From: Steromphala cineraria
Lineage: Eukaryota > Mollusca > Gastropoda > Trochida > Trochidae
DNA length: 64,000 nt
Direction: 5' to 3'
Assembly (NCBI GenBank): GCA_916613615.1
Contig: OU744726.1
Location: 18,231,515 to 18,295,514, forward strand
Made by a program: the position numbers and the translations under genes. Below, piece by piece: positions 48,491 through 58,722 of this stretch. Each line of letters starts with the position of its first letter. Position 1 is the first letter of the stretch. A model generated the notes under the pieces. That model was not told where the DNA came from, did not search any database, and worked only from the letters and a program-made list of their open reading frames with translations.

Positions 48491-48629
48491 GATTCAGATA
48501 ACAAGCATAAGTGTCTCAGAATCTAGATATAATTTTTCCTTCAGAAACCTACTTACGAAGTTGTAATTCAGATTTTGAGCATCAGGTATTGCTGACAAAA
48601 TATATTCAAAAACAAGATTCGTTTTCTTC

Positions 48630-48810
48630 CTAACTCCTAACAGTTTCCTCATAAACATGGCCATCGATTGGCAGCACTTCATAGTTGTGACCTTCTGAGT
48701 CTTCAAGTTGTTCATTGGAAGAGTCTCCTGGTTGATAGGTTTCATTGACGTATATAGCTCCGTGCTTGTCCTCACTGCTGGTTTTGTTCACCTGGGATCT
48801 CCATCTGCGT
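48630..48810 (-). CDS. EGF receptor gene 2, last exon: cytoplasmic tail
   Basis: After acceptor TTCATTACAG the exon completes the arginine codon split at 49219 and reads RRWRSQVNKTSSEDKH, GAIYVNETYQPGDSSNEQL, EDSEGHNYEVLPIDGHVYEE, TVRS, stop (TAG 48630-48632). The basic start is a stop-transfer signal after the membrane helix. Tyrosines sit in YVNE (a Grb2-type YxN), YEVL and YEET; YEVL-x6-YEET resembles an ITAM with the second Leu/Ile replaced by Thr. The tail is short (60 residues) and has no kinase. Confidence 0.88.
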
Positions 48811-49218
48811 CTGTAATGAACAAAAGCATCACCTACATTTCATTATTGTGAAACTGTTTGATCTCATAATTTTACTCTCCATGGATAAATTTTCTTTAAA
48901 GATAATCAAAAAGATTTCTTTAAATTTCGAAAATAGAATACTTTAGTCCTACTTTCATTGTTTGTTCATTGATAAATCATGTAATAGTAAATGTAAAGAT
49001 CATTATGAACAGGAATTTTTACAAAACAAAGAAAGATTTTTCTTAAATTAAAACTTTGCTGATTTGTTGACACTATAATAAAATTTTATGTTAATCTTAC
49101 ATACAAACAAGACTTTAATAAGTATCATTTTTATTGGTCATTCATTTACTGTAAACTGTTGCAATAAATACCATGTAGTTCATATCATCAAAAGCAAATA
49201 TTTATCTAATGTTTTTAC

Positions 49219-49327
49219 CGTATTAGTAGTACGATGACAGCCCCAAATAGCAGGAGGATTGTCACACCCATAGCTGTCAGTGTGATTGGAATTACTTCTG
49301 TAGTGGATTCCGTTTTCTCAGCATTCG
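49219..49327 (-). CDS. EGF receptor gene 2, transmembrane exon
   Basis: Exon of 109 bp, acceptor GTTTATTTTTAG, donor GTAAAA, entering in phase 1 and leaving in phase 2. It reads NAEKTESTTEVIP then ITLTAMGVTILLLFGAVIVL, LIR: a short juxtamembrane stalk and one hydrophobic helix of about 21 residues. With the basic tail that follows this is a single-pass type I receptor. Confidence 0.9.
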
Positions 49328-49937
49328 CTAAAAATAAACAATCAGGCATCAGAAGAATGACTGTCAAACAAAACTGCTCTAGGACGCTTGATAAACACAG
49401 ATTTGGTCAATGTTTTTGCAAATATCATCATCTTTTCAGAACGTTATGTTTCAGTTGAGGAAGCTGGTAAGTGTTTCTTATGTTACATCTTTCATAAGAA
49501 AACTTCCAAAACCTATTAGACCTGTAATGGTCTGTATTTCGTCCACTGATGAAACAAATGAAATATAACTAGAAAGTGTTTTTACCCGTAAAAACAGATG
49601 TCTCCCAAATACACCAATTCAATTGAATATGAATTTTGAAGATTCATAATGGTTTTTTAACCTTGAATAAAAACACATTCTTTCTATAAACCAATATAAA
49701 GTGTACATTTTGCAAGGTCATATCTATTAGAATCATTAATTCACATATCCACAGTTTGTCTATCTGACTGACTTTACTTTTATGTTACACTCTCATTATT
49801 TGTCTGTGTTGAAATGTTTAGATTAATGATGATATTTCAATAGTTGACCAAATACTTTTATCTCAAACGATGTATAAGAAATTAATTGCCTGTCTTAACA
49901 GCTTATGTAATAACATTAACATAGTGGAGTTAATTAC

Positions 49938-50123
49938 CATAAACTTTAACTTCACAAAGAGTCAAATTAATTTCCTTCATAGTATTTTGGAGATATATGG
50001 TAACACTTCTTCCAACAGTTGGCACATGGCAAGCCTTGAAGTCCTGTTCTTCTTTTTCTTCAAATAGGAATCTATGGTAACAAAACGACCCATCCACCAC
50101 CACACTGATTTGAGATGACATAT
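49938..50123 (-). CDS. EGF receptor gene 2, galactose-binding-like domain, second half
   Basis: 186-bp exon, phase 1 at both ends (acceptor TGTCCACAG, donor GTAATT). It reads MSSQISVVVDGSFCYHRFLF, EEKEEQDFKACHVPTVGRSV, TIYLQNTMKEINLTLCEVKV, YG. The ending GR.VTIYL...EINLTLCEVKVYG is the hallmark of fucolectin/F5-8 type C (discoidin-like) domains. It completes the domain begun in the 210-bp exon upstream. Such domains bind carbohydrate or lipid. Confidence 0.85.
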
Positions 50124-50719
50124 CTGTGGACATGGAGAATACATTGTATTTAAATTATCCTATAAGACAATTAAATGAAGTACGGCACCATCAAAGACTA
50201 GGCAAAGACCATAAAAAAACATTTCATATTTCAAATGTTATGAAATATGAATCATAATAATAGAAATATGCCTATTTTTTTGGTCTTTAACACTATCTTA
50301 AACTGTTACTACATAATGGAATTTGTCGATAAATCATAATCAATTTCCGTTCTGTGAATCAAACAGTGTAATTTACTTTTTTACATAAGTCAGTATCATT
50401 ATCTTGTATATTTTGCATATAAATTCATACTTAATGCCTTCTTTACATTATATACTAAACGTGTCTTCAAGAGTTATTATTATGTCATTCATTTCTTTTA
50501 GATTTAATTACATTTTTCGACGTACATCCAACTATAACATATGAATACTCTGAGACAATCTTCTTCCTTGATGTTATATTTTCAGTTAAAGCAATATATC
50601 TTTGTGTGCCCAATATTAATTCCAAAAGGAATTGCTTACATGTAGCTTCTCCACATATGGGCAGTGGTGTATTGGCCTTTTGACCTAAGATTCTGCTGCG
50701 TACAAGTTAATGTTCTTAC

Positions 50720-50929
50720 CATCAATGTGCATGTAAATACCAACGCCATAGATAGTATGTTTGTTGTCTAAAGTGATCTTCCAAGATGGCTGCCTCCCAG
50801 TAACTGTGACACATGCTGCCAGGCTTGTGTTCCCATCTCGTGTTAGAGCCAGGTTCCCATAAATAGAGACGGGAGCTTTGGATTCCACAAAGTCAAAGAC
50901 CTTGATAGTGCCAGATTTGACAACATTTG
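50720..50929 (-). CDS. EGF receptor gene 2, galactose-binding-like domain, first half
   Basis: 210-bp exon, phase 1 at both ends (acceptor CTATTATCAG, donor GTAAGA). It reads NVVKSGTIKVFDFVESKAPV, then LALTRDGNTSLAACVTVTGR, QPSWKITLDNKHTIYGVGIY, MHIDG. The DGNTSLAACV...SWKITL pattern fits the start of a fucolectin-like F5/8 type C domain (A.DGN....C......WW.VDL). The domain lies between the EGF repeats and the membrane helix. Confidence 0.83.
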
Positions 50930-50982
50930 CTGATAATAGAATATTTACATATTAAACCAGTTTTTAGTACTGATGAAGAAAG

Positions 50983-51365
50983 TTATATCAAGTAGATTCC
51001 AACATTTGATGCTGAAGATTGATCACAAAATAGAATAGTTTTATGAACCTTTGTATGAAAGACATGGTAAACTAACAATTTGACAATACAAGTACATTCA
51101 CCGAGTAACAACTCCACATTTCTAAAATTTCAAATGAGAAAAAAGGAATTACTACTGTCCATGTCTATAATTATAAAGTTATATCAAGTAGGTACTAACA
51201 TATAAAGCTGAAGAGCGATCACATACAAGAATACGTATGAACCAGATTGTAAAACAAAACATCAAATGTGTCAATACAAATACTTTCATCTGGTAAGAAC
51301 TCCACATTTCTAAAATTTCGAATGAAACGGAAGTACTTCTGTACATATCAGTATATGAAGTGCAA
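50983..51365 (+). repeat. tandem duplication of ~190 bp in an intron
   Basis: Copies 50983-51178 and 51179-51365 share TTATATCAAGTAG, then GCTGAAGA.CGATCACA, AACTCCACATTTCTAAAATT and C.AATGA. They lie between the last EGF exon and the galactose-binding exon and are diverged by substitutions and small gaps. Confidence 0.8.
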
Positions 51366-51409
51366 AGCAAATGTTTTCATGCAAAAATTATTATCTGTTG
51401 TCAACGAAC

Positions 51410-51544
51410 CTTCAAGACAGTTATCTCCCTTCCATCCAGGTTGACATCCTTCTGCACACAGTCCAGTCTGTTTATCACAGGGAGAGTTGTCTAAACACTG
51501 ACCACATCTTCTACACTCTGGTCCGTAGTGTCCTTGTCTGCAGT
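51410..51544 (-). CDS. EGF receptor gene 2, EGF-like exon (repeat closest to membrane)
   Basis: 135-bp exon, phase 1 at both ends (acceptor TTTCTGTAAAG, donor GTTCGT). It reads CRQGHYGPECRRCGQCLDN, SPCDKQTGLCAEGCQPGWKG, DNCLE. Eight cysteines in the C...YG..C..CG.C....C....G.C..GC..GW.G..C layout of MEGF/SREC-type repeats. Confidence 0.88.
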
Positions 51545-52009
51545 CTTTACAGAAATGAGGATTATTATGACCTTCAAACTAATTGTAATGTGTATGATAT
51601 CCAAGCATTTTAGATATTGTCAAAACATACTAAAAAGTGCTTTTGAAATATAGTTCTGTTTTTAAATTATAAGAATATAATCAGTAATTTGACAGACGTT
51701 GTTCATTAAATAAAAATACAAGAGTACCATGAATAAAGTTGTGAAAGATAATTCTTAAATACATATATAAAATATATTTAAGAATAATATTTAGAAATTA
51801 ACACTATTCATCTTTGAATTATGAAACTTAAATAACCAACATTAGGCTCAAGAGCGCATTGAAACATTTGGTCTTTCATGAACAAACATCCTAATTTTTA
51901 AAATTGTTCACCTCGAAAGCATGCAAATAGTCAAATATTGACCGCTTTATTTAGACAAAGACAATCATAATAAAGCACAAAAGATCTTACAGGAAAAAAG
52001 AATACATAC

Positions 52010-52144
52010 CTTGACAGAGAGGCTCTAGGAATCCCTCCTCGCACCCTGCCGGACACGCCCCTCCCTGCTTCTCACAAATGTGTCCTTGTAGGCACTGTCT
52101 ACAGGTCCCAGAACAAGCGTGTCCGTATGTACCGTCCTTGCATG
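52010..52144 (-). CDS. EGF receptor gene 2, EGF-like exon
   Basis: 135-bp exon, phase 1 at both ends (acceptor AACACTCCAG, donor GTATGT). It reads CKDGTYGHACSGTCRQCLQG, HICEKQGGACPAGCEEGFLE, PLCQ. Its closest relative in the window is the 135-bp exon at 54668-54802. Confidence 0.9.
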
Positions 52145-52787
52145 CTGGAGTGTTTATGTTTTTGGGTTATTTGAAACAGAACCACAACAATAAGTGAAAA
52201 AGCTGTAAATGTTCATCACAGTTTATCACGTTTCCTAAAGAAAGATTATAATCACTACAGTACACAATTGGGGCTAATTTGTTGTTTTAGAGGCTATGAA
52301 GATATTTTCAGTTCCTATAAATTTCTATTGAAAGTATGAAAGCTACTTTTAATTTGATCTGCAATCAATAATAAAAAAATATGTAAATGAAACTAACTAA
52401 GGAATGTCAAAAATCGGAAGCGTTCGTTTGCACAAAATAGGAAAGTTTGATGAAAATGTATTCTTGCAGCAGGTAAAATACTTTGATGGGAATTTAATGA
52501 GTGATGATTTACTTTTGTGCAGTACTGTTGTCAAAAAATATTGGCATCATGGAAGTATTGTATGATAAAAAATAATTTCTCATATGTGATGTCAATGATT
52601 GAGAAAAACACAATCTCTTCCTAATAAATTTCAGTGCGTAAAAAAACATGCAAGGACATAAATGACATCACATCGACTCAATGGTACGCATTTGTCAAAT
52701 TTAGAACCACAATAACTTTGTTTTATGCTGCTAATTTTCGAAACCAGAATGTTCAATATAACCTTATTGAGCAAGTGAAGAAGTGAG

Positions 52788-53640
52788 CAAAGCTCACATA
52801 CCCCCGCTCCCCACTTTGTTCAAAGAATTTCAAATAGTAAAACTGATTAATATTGGTTAAAGTATGATCGTTGAGTATACAGTAAGTCATTGTGTAAGTC
52901 TTTTTTCAACTGAAACCAAAATACCGAATTCATTAATAGGTTTTACAATTAAAAGGGTACATCTAGAGATAATGGTTGATCTTTGTTTCAAATTTGAGGT
53001 AGTTATCATGAATATTCTACGAGATGCACTGAGGACAAAACTATTTTTGTTGAGTCACTTTGTAAGTTATGTTTTCCAAAAAAAACACAGAGAAGAAAAT
53101 CCATATATATCGTTTAATTCTCACAAGGCATATCCAGCAATCACGATTGACATTTGTAGCAAATTTGGTGAAGCTGAGATGTATATTTCAGGAAATATGT
53201 TCAGGACAAAGTAATTTATCATAGAATCACTGTTTAAGTCATGTTTCCATGGAAACCGCCAAAAAAATTTAAAATGTGATGGTCTAATCCTCAAATGGCA
53301 CATCTAGGGATCATGGTTGATAAGTGTATGAAGTTTGGTGAAGCTAGCATGAATAGTTTTGGAGATCTGCTCCGCACAAAACGACTTCCTCAAAGAGTCA
53401 CTTTTTAGTCACGTTTCCATGGAAACCGCAAAAATGAAAAATCAGAAATAGTTCTTACCCTCAAAAGGCACAACTAGAGATCATGGTTGACATTCGTATG
53501 AAGTTTGATGAGGCTAGCATGCATAGTTTTGGAGATCTGCTCCGCACAAAGTTTTGGGCGGACGGACAGACGGACGGACGGACGGACGGAAAGAATGAAC
53601 GCTATATACCCCCGCTAACGCTGTAAGGTGGGGGTATAAT
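52788..53640 (+). repeat. interspersed repeat with internal units and GACG tail
   Basis: It runs from AGCTCACATACCCCCGCTCC to TATACCCCCGCTAACGC...GTGGGGGTATAA, with three internal units each containing GTTTCCATGGAAACCGC, CATGGTTGA and AGTTTGGTGAAGCTAGCATG. A (GACG)n tract lies at 53563-53590. No protein is seen. It is in an intron of the receptor gene. Confidence 0.75.
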
Positions 53641-54181
53641 AATGAATAACACATATAACACGTGGTAACACATGCTCCTGTGCGAAGTTCATTTGACCGC
53701 TATCAGTGTAGTTCAGCAACATCTGGCCTGGCTCGTCGGGTGGGTTGGTTGAGCATGCATTCGGTGTGGATATGTGCGTTATATAAATATCCTTATTAGT
53801 ATTATTTTATAAATGATTTCAAAGAGTCATTTTGACAAATTAACACTAAAGATAGTCAATAATAATATGAGGGAGTGTGCCAAACCTTTGTATTGTGTTT
53901 ACTATGATAGTATTTACAGCAGTTCGTGGACAACACAATACAGCATTGGTCATCATCATTTGATTGACATTTGATGTATATAAACTTGCAATGAAAGCCC
54001 CGTTACTTTCGTTATAATAGTCATTGGATGAGTATGGGAATAAAACGACGAAGGTAAAATGTGGTCACTCAATTAGTATGGCGATCTGTGTTGAAAAAGA
54101 GAGATAATTTGTATAAACTTATGAAAGTTATAACACCCTTGATCATAGGATGATTGTCATTATGAACTTATGTATTCTCAC

Positions 54182-54322
54182 GTGTTAGACAGTCCCGCCC
54201 AGACCATCCATTCCTGCAGCCACTAGAAGCACACTGTCCTGTTGTCTTGTCACATACTTCTGTCTGCTTCTTGCATTTGCATTCCTTGGTGCAGTCTGGA
54301 CCAAATATGTAGTCCTTGCAAA
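54182..54322 (-). CDS. EGF receptor gene 2, EGF-like exon
   Basis: 141-bp exon, phase 1 at both ends (acceptor TTTCTTTCAG, donor GTGAGA). It reads CKDYIFGPDCTKECKCKKQT, EVCDKTTGQCASSGCRNGWS, GRDCLTR. It is most like the 141-bp exon at 55061-55201 (shared CKD..F...C..EC.CK...EVC.KTTG.C..SGC..G..G.DC.TR). Confidence 0.92.
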
Positions 54323-54667
54323 CTGAAAGAAAATAGAATTGATCATTTTTCATCATAAAAGTTACAATGCATTGCATGGAACAAAATTATTTCATATTTG
54401 TTATTGGGGTAATGCCAATCTTGAGAGGCAGTTTATATCCCAAAAAAAACCCACATATTTTATTTAAAATTCTATTCAAATGACCGCAGAAAAAGGTGCA
54501 TCATTCAATAGCATCAGTGTCAATATTCAAATGGCAAACTTAAAAATTATAAGAAAGAAACAAATCTTCTGAAGGTAGATACAACATTTAAAATGAAAAT
54601 GATTAATTGCCTTTAATTTGACATATCAACTCTCATGCACTTCTACTGGACATGACAAAACCCTAAC

Positions 54668-54802
54668 CCTGACAATTAGGTGAGAAGAATCCATCCATAC
54701 ATCCACTCGGACACTCTCCTTCAATCTTCCCACAAACTTCTCCTACAAGACATTTCCCACACTGCTTGGAGCAGCGGTAACCGTAGGTGCCATCGAAGCA
54801 TG
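54668..54802 (-). CDS. EGF receptor gene 2, EGF-like exon
   Basis: 135-bp exon, phase 1 at both ends (acceptor ACTTTGTAG; donor GTTAGG, a weak but usable GT). It reads CFDGTYGYRCSKQCGKCLVG, EVCGKIEGECPSGCMDGFFS, PNCQ. It pairs with the 135-bp exon at 52010 in size and sequence. Confidence 0.88.
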
Positions 54803-55060
54803 CTACAAAGTAAAAGATGCACATATTACTTCAATGAATATATAAATTTCACAAACGATACTTCTAAATTAAATGGGTCAATGATCAATGTACATTGAAA
54901 AATGGCATCGAAGTGTTTTTTAAAAATCATCTTACATATTTGTTTCAGAATGAATGAATCAGACATCTCAACCTATCCTTTTCCATCCTGTTTCATCAGC
55001 GGAATTATCGGCTTTTTTTATCTAGTCTTCATTCAGGATTCTCCTCCTGGACTAACATAC

Positions 55061-55201
55061 GTGTTTGACAGTCCACTCCAGTCCGTCCATCCTGACATCC
55101 ACTCCGTACACACTCTCCTGTTGTCTTGTTACACACTTCATAGGGGTCTTTACATGAACATTCTGTGCTGCACTGCTCTTCAAACCAGAAGTCTTTGCAT
55201 A
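55061..55201 (-). CDS. EGF receptor gene 2, EGF-like exon
   Basis: 141-bp exon, phase 1 at both ends (acceptor TTGCTCTTTCAG? read as CTCTTTCAG, donor GTATGT). It reads CKDFWFEEQCSTECSCKDPY, EVCNKTTGECVRSGCQDGRT, GVDCQTR. Confidence 0.92.
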
Positions 55202-55506
55202 CTGAAAGAGCAAGGTAATAAGAACTGCCAATTACTTGAAGGAGATTTACAAAGTATATACTGCATTTTACATTTCCTACCACATCAGAGTATTAAGGTT
55301 TATCTTTTGATGGGCATTTGATAGTTTGATTTCAAATGTCAATTATTTGGAAGGTTTTTTTTTAATATTTAAGTGATATTTGATTCTGTGAAGTTATTCA
55401 CTCAATTTTGGCAACCTATGCTTATCAAGTAACAAATGTAAACTCTAAGGGTGTTTTATGCTGAATTCTAATTGTTGGATAGACATGATGAATGTTGTTA
55501 CTTTAC

Positions 55507-55644
55507 CTTTACATTGATCTCCATCCCAGTTTCCCTTGCACCCATATTTACAGCTTCCATCAACGTGGTTACATTTTCTGTAACCTCCAGCACAGTTCCC
55601 ACATGTCGCACTGCATCTAAATCCGTATTTACCATGAGGGCAAC
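55507..55644 (-). CDS. EGF receptor gene 2, EGF-like exon
   Basis: 138-bp exon, phase 1 at both ends (acceptor TTTTCAAAG, donor GTAAAG). It reads CPHGKYGFRCSATCGNCAGG, YRKCNHVDGSCKYGCKGNWD, GDQCKG, in the same cysteine layout. Confidence 0.88.
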
Positions 55645-56169
55645 CTTTGAAAATGAAACAAAAAATAAAGATTGTATCATTATTCCTTTCTGAAACTTTG
55701 TAAATATATCATATTTCCTGTTAACCTTTCCTTATTTTCCTGATTAATACTCTCAAACAACCAATAGCATATGTACATACACACGTATACGCATCATGTA
55801 TAAACATAAAGAAAATAAGACGGTTTTGCCACCAAAACTTCTCTCTTAGAACTCAGAAATGTGTTAACTGTGTTTGTCTCGTTCTGTACACTATATGAAA
55901 ATAAAATTTTCCAACTCTGACACAGAAGAGAATTCGACCTAGCCGATTTTGTTTATTGTGTCTTTTATTACAAAGATAGGTATGTAGGTGACAAGGAAAT
56001 GCCTTAAGAAAGTTAGTTCTCAATACATCTTCGGCAGGACATGACTGAACATTTGATAATATATGCATATATCAACTACACATAATGAACAACAGTGTCA
56101 AACAGTGCAACAAAACAAATGTGAATATCAGCTTCAATATCAGTTTTTAAACTTGTCTTTAACACTCAC

Positions 56170-56307
56170 GTTTTTGGCATCCCTGTCCAGTGTACCCGTC
56201 ACTACATCCACTGCTACAGTGACCAGTGACCTTATCACAGACGTCATCCGGGTTCTTACATCTGCAGGAGGAGCTGCACCTGGCTCCAAACTTTCCATCA
56301 ACACACT
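56170..56307 (-). CDS. EGF receptor gene 2, most upstream EGF-like exon seen
   Basis: 138-bp exon, phase 1 at both ends (acceptor ATCAAACACAG, donor GTGAGT). It reads CVDGKFGARCSSSCRCKNPD, DVCDKVTGHCSSGCSDGYTG, QGCQKR. Because it enters in phase 1 with no start, further exons must lie upstream. None of them, nor a signal peptide, was recognised between 56308 and the window end, apart from a decayed EGF exon at 56768-56901. Confidence 0.9.
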
Positions 56308-56767
56308 CTGTGTTTGATGGTAAGATTCATTATTGTTTATTCAAATGAAATTTTTTATTGATAAAGAGTCAACAACACAAAGCATCTATTTGTGTATATT
56401 TGCTTATGCTGTTATACAAATAAATCAAAACATTCATATACACTATCATGTGATTAGTCTATGCAATTATTCACCAAACCTCTTCGCTTTATAGTTTAAC
56501 TGGATGTTAACAAAACATTTTGATATTAAAATTGAATCATTAAAACATTTATCAGAGAAAAGGGTCCTATATAAATGTTTATTCCAGGAAACTGCTTTCT
56601 TTACTGTAAAATGCATGGTGTATACTGCTACAGTATAGGGTAAATGACTAAAAAGCTGACATGCCCTTTGTACAATGATTTATTGAAAGTAAAGTACCAA
56701 ACGTTTATTTCAAGCAAAATTAAACTTAAAACTTTAAACTTTAAACTTCAAAAACACGATTTTTACA

Positions 56768-56901
56768 ATTGACACAGAGGCGTTATTGCATGTTCCCATA
56801 AACTGCCCAGTGACAGCATCTCATCCTCTTCTGTTACCATACAGGGACGCACATTGTCCACATGTTTCATTGCATTCAGCTCAAAGTGTTTGAGGGACAT
56901 G
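56768..56901 (-). pseudogene. decayed EGF-like exon
   Basis: After a usable acceptor (TTTCAATAG before 56901) the sequence reads CPSNTLS, stop, then in the next frame ECNETCGQCASLYGNRRG, stop, and further DAVTGQFMGTCNNASV. Size (about 134 bp), cysteine spacing and the DAVTGQF match (compare DKVTGHC) identify it as a former 135-bp-type EGF exon. Stops and a shift mean it is probably skipped. Confidence 0.65.
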
Positions 56902-57046
56902 CTATTGAAATGAATTCTTGTTAACTCGACGAAAAGGTGTTTCATGTACACTTAAGATGATTAAATTATTTCATATACGTCACTTAAAATAGGTGCAGAA
57001 TCATATGAATATATTGAATAATTTCTGAATTCACCTATACAAAAAT

Positions 57047-57678
57047 AATAAATGATACATTCAGCTATGCACTAAAGATATTCATGATATCATATTATAC
57101 TATATAGTACTTTGGTTTGATTTTATAAAGAAAATGTAAGATTTTGCAGATGTTTTAATTTCATCCTTATTCTTGATAAATGATACTTTCAGATATGCAC
57201 TAAGGGTATTTATGATATCATATTATACTATATAGTACTTTGGTTTGATTTTAAAAAGAAAATGTAAGATTTGCAGATGTTTTGATTTCATCCTTATTCT
57301 TGATAAATGATACATTCAGATATGCACTAAGGGTATTTATGACATCATATTATACTATATAGTACTTTGGTTTGATTTTAAAAAGAAAATGTAAGATTTG
57401 CAGATGTTTTGATTTCATCCTAATTCTTGATAAATGATACATTCAGATATGCACTAAGGGTATTTATGATATCATATTATACTATATAGTACTTTGGTTT
57501 GATTTTATAAAGAAAATGTAAGATTTGCAGATGTTTTAATTTCATCCTAATTCTTGATAAATGATACATTCAGATATGCACTAAGGGTATTTATGACATC
57601 ATATTTTATTATATAGTACTTTGGTTTGATTTTATAAAGAAAATGTAAGATTTGCAGATGTTTTGATTTCATCCTAAG
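57047..57678 (+). repeat. five-copy satellite, period ~127 bp
   Basis: Copies start near 57047, 57174, 57301, 57428 and 57555. Each contains ATGATACATTCAGATATGCA, then CATATTATACTATATAGTAC, TTTGGTTTGATTTTATAAAG and GATTTGCAGATGTTTT. Copies 2-5 are nearly identical and the first is more diverged. Confidence 0.93.
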
Positions 57679-58068
57679 TGTGTAATTTCGACAGTAACAT
57701 CTCACCTAAAGTGATAGCAGATCACCCTGTGCGTAGTGCATTGATCCATATCAATTAAATCATGCGTTTTACAATCCCTGCCAACTACTTTGCTATCTCA
57801 AATCGAGCAGGCTCGTTGAATACGCATTACTCTGTGGTAATATGACCCTGATTGTTATTGAGACAGTGCAAATATTGAAAGTCATGACGCTTTCTCTGTT
57901 AAAGGTGGAAAATAACATAGTGATGGAATCAACTTCATTGCTTCATCATATAGACAACAACACAAGTAATTTGAAGAAATTCTTACTTTCTTGACAACCA
58001 CCCAGCTAACAAATCTACGTTGTAATAACGTTGTCACAACGTCCACTTTTCGTTGTCATTACGTACTT

Positions 58069-58395
58069 TCTGACGTTGTGACAACGTAATTGTGTAGACT
58101 CCCAAACAGATTGCTACAACGTGGTTTTTCTACCTGAATACGACGTTGTGGGGACGTTGAAACAACGTCATGTTTTACGTTATTATTACATAGATTTCTG
58201 ACGTTGTGACAACGTAATTGTGTAGACTCCCAAACAGGTTGCTACAACGTGGTTTTTCTACCTTAATGCGACATTCTGGAGACGTCACAAAGACGTCATA
58301 TTTTACGTTTTCCTTACGTAGATTTAAAATGTTGTCACCATGTCATTTTGTAGACACCCAAACACGTTGCTACAACTTGATTTTCTGCGGTAATA
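58069..58395 (+). repeat. 128-bp tandem units in the left arm of element B
   Basis: Units begin near 58069, 58197 and 58325 (third partial). Each has GACGTTGTGACAACGTAATT, GTAGACTCCCAAACAG, TTGCTACAACGTGGTTTTTC and a GACGTTGTGGGGACGTT-like segment. The third copy has lost several ACGT cores. Confidence 0.9.
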
Positions 58396-58722
58396 TGGTA
58401 CATAAGTACATTTCCAAATTCGTTTCGTATAAGCACTATTCAAAAGAAATAATACCAGGCACTTTGTTCGACGTGAAAGGAAAAAAACAAGATGTATATT
58501 TAAAAACCAACAATCTAATTGAAATGTTCTTACAATATTATCAAAAACAAACAAATTATACAATCATTCATATGGGCAATTATACCAAAAAGGTGTATTA
58601 TTTGTTAAAACCTGCCTGGCATAAATTGTATTGAATACAAGTCCACGGGAGATCATTGAACTGAAACAATTAATCAGAATAAACAGATAATAGATAACAA
58701 ATAAGATGTTTGTTCAATGTTG

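Noticed and set aside
54680..55321. Plus-strand frames (60-140 codons) over the EGF exons
   Set aside because: They are antisense to minus-strand EGF exons that have correct splice sites, phase and cysteine spacing.
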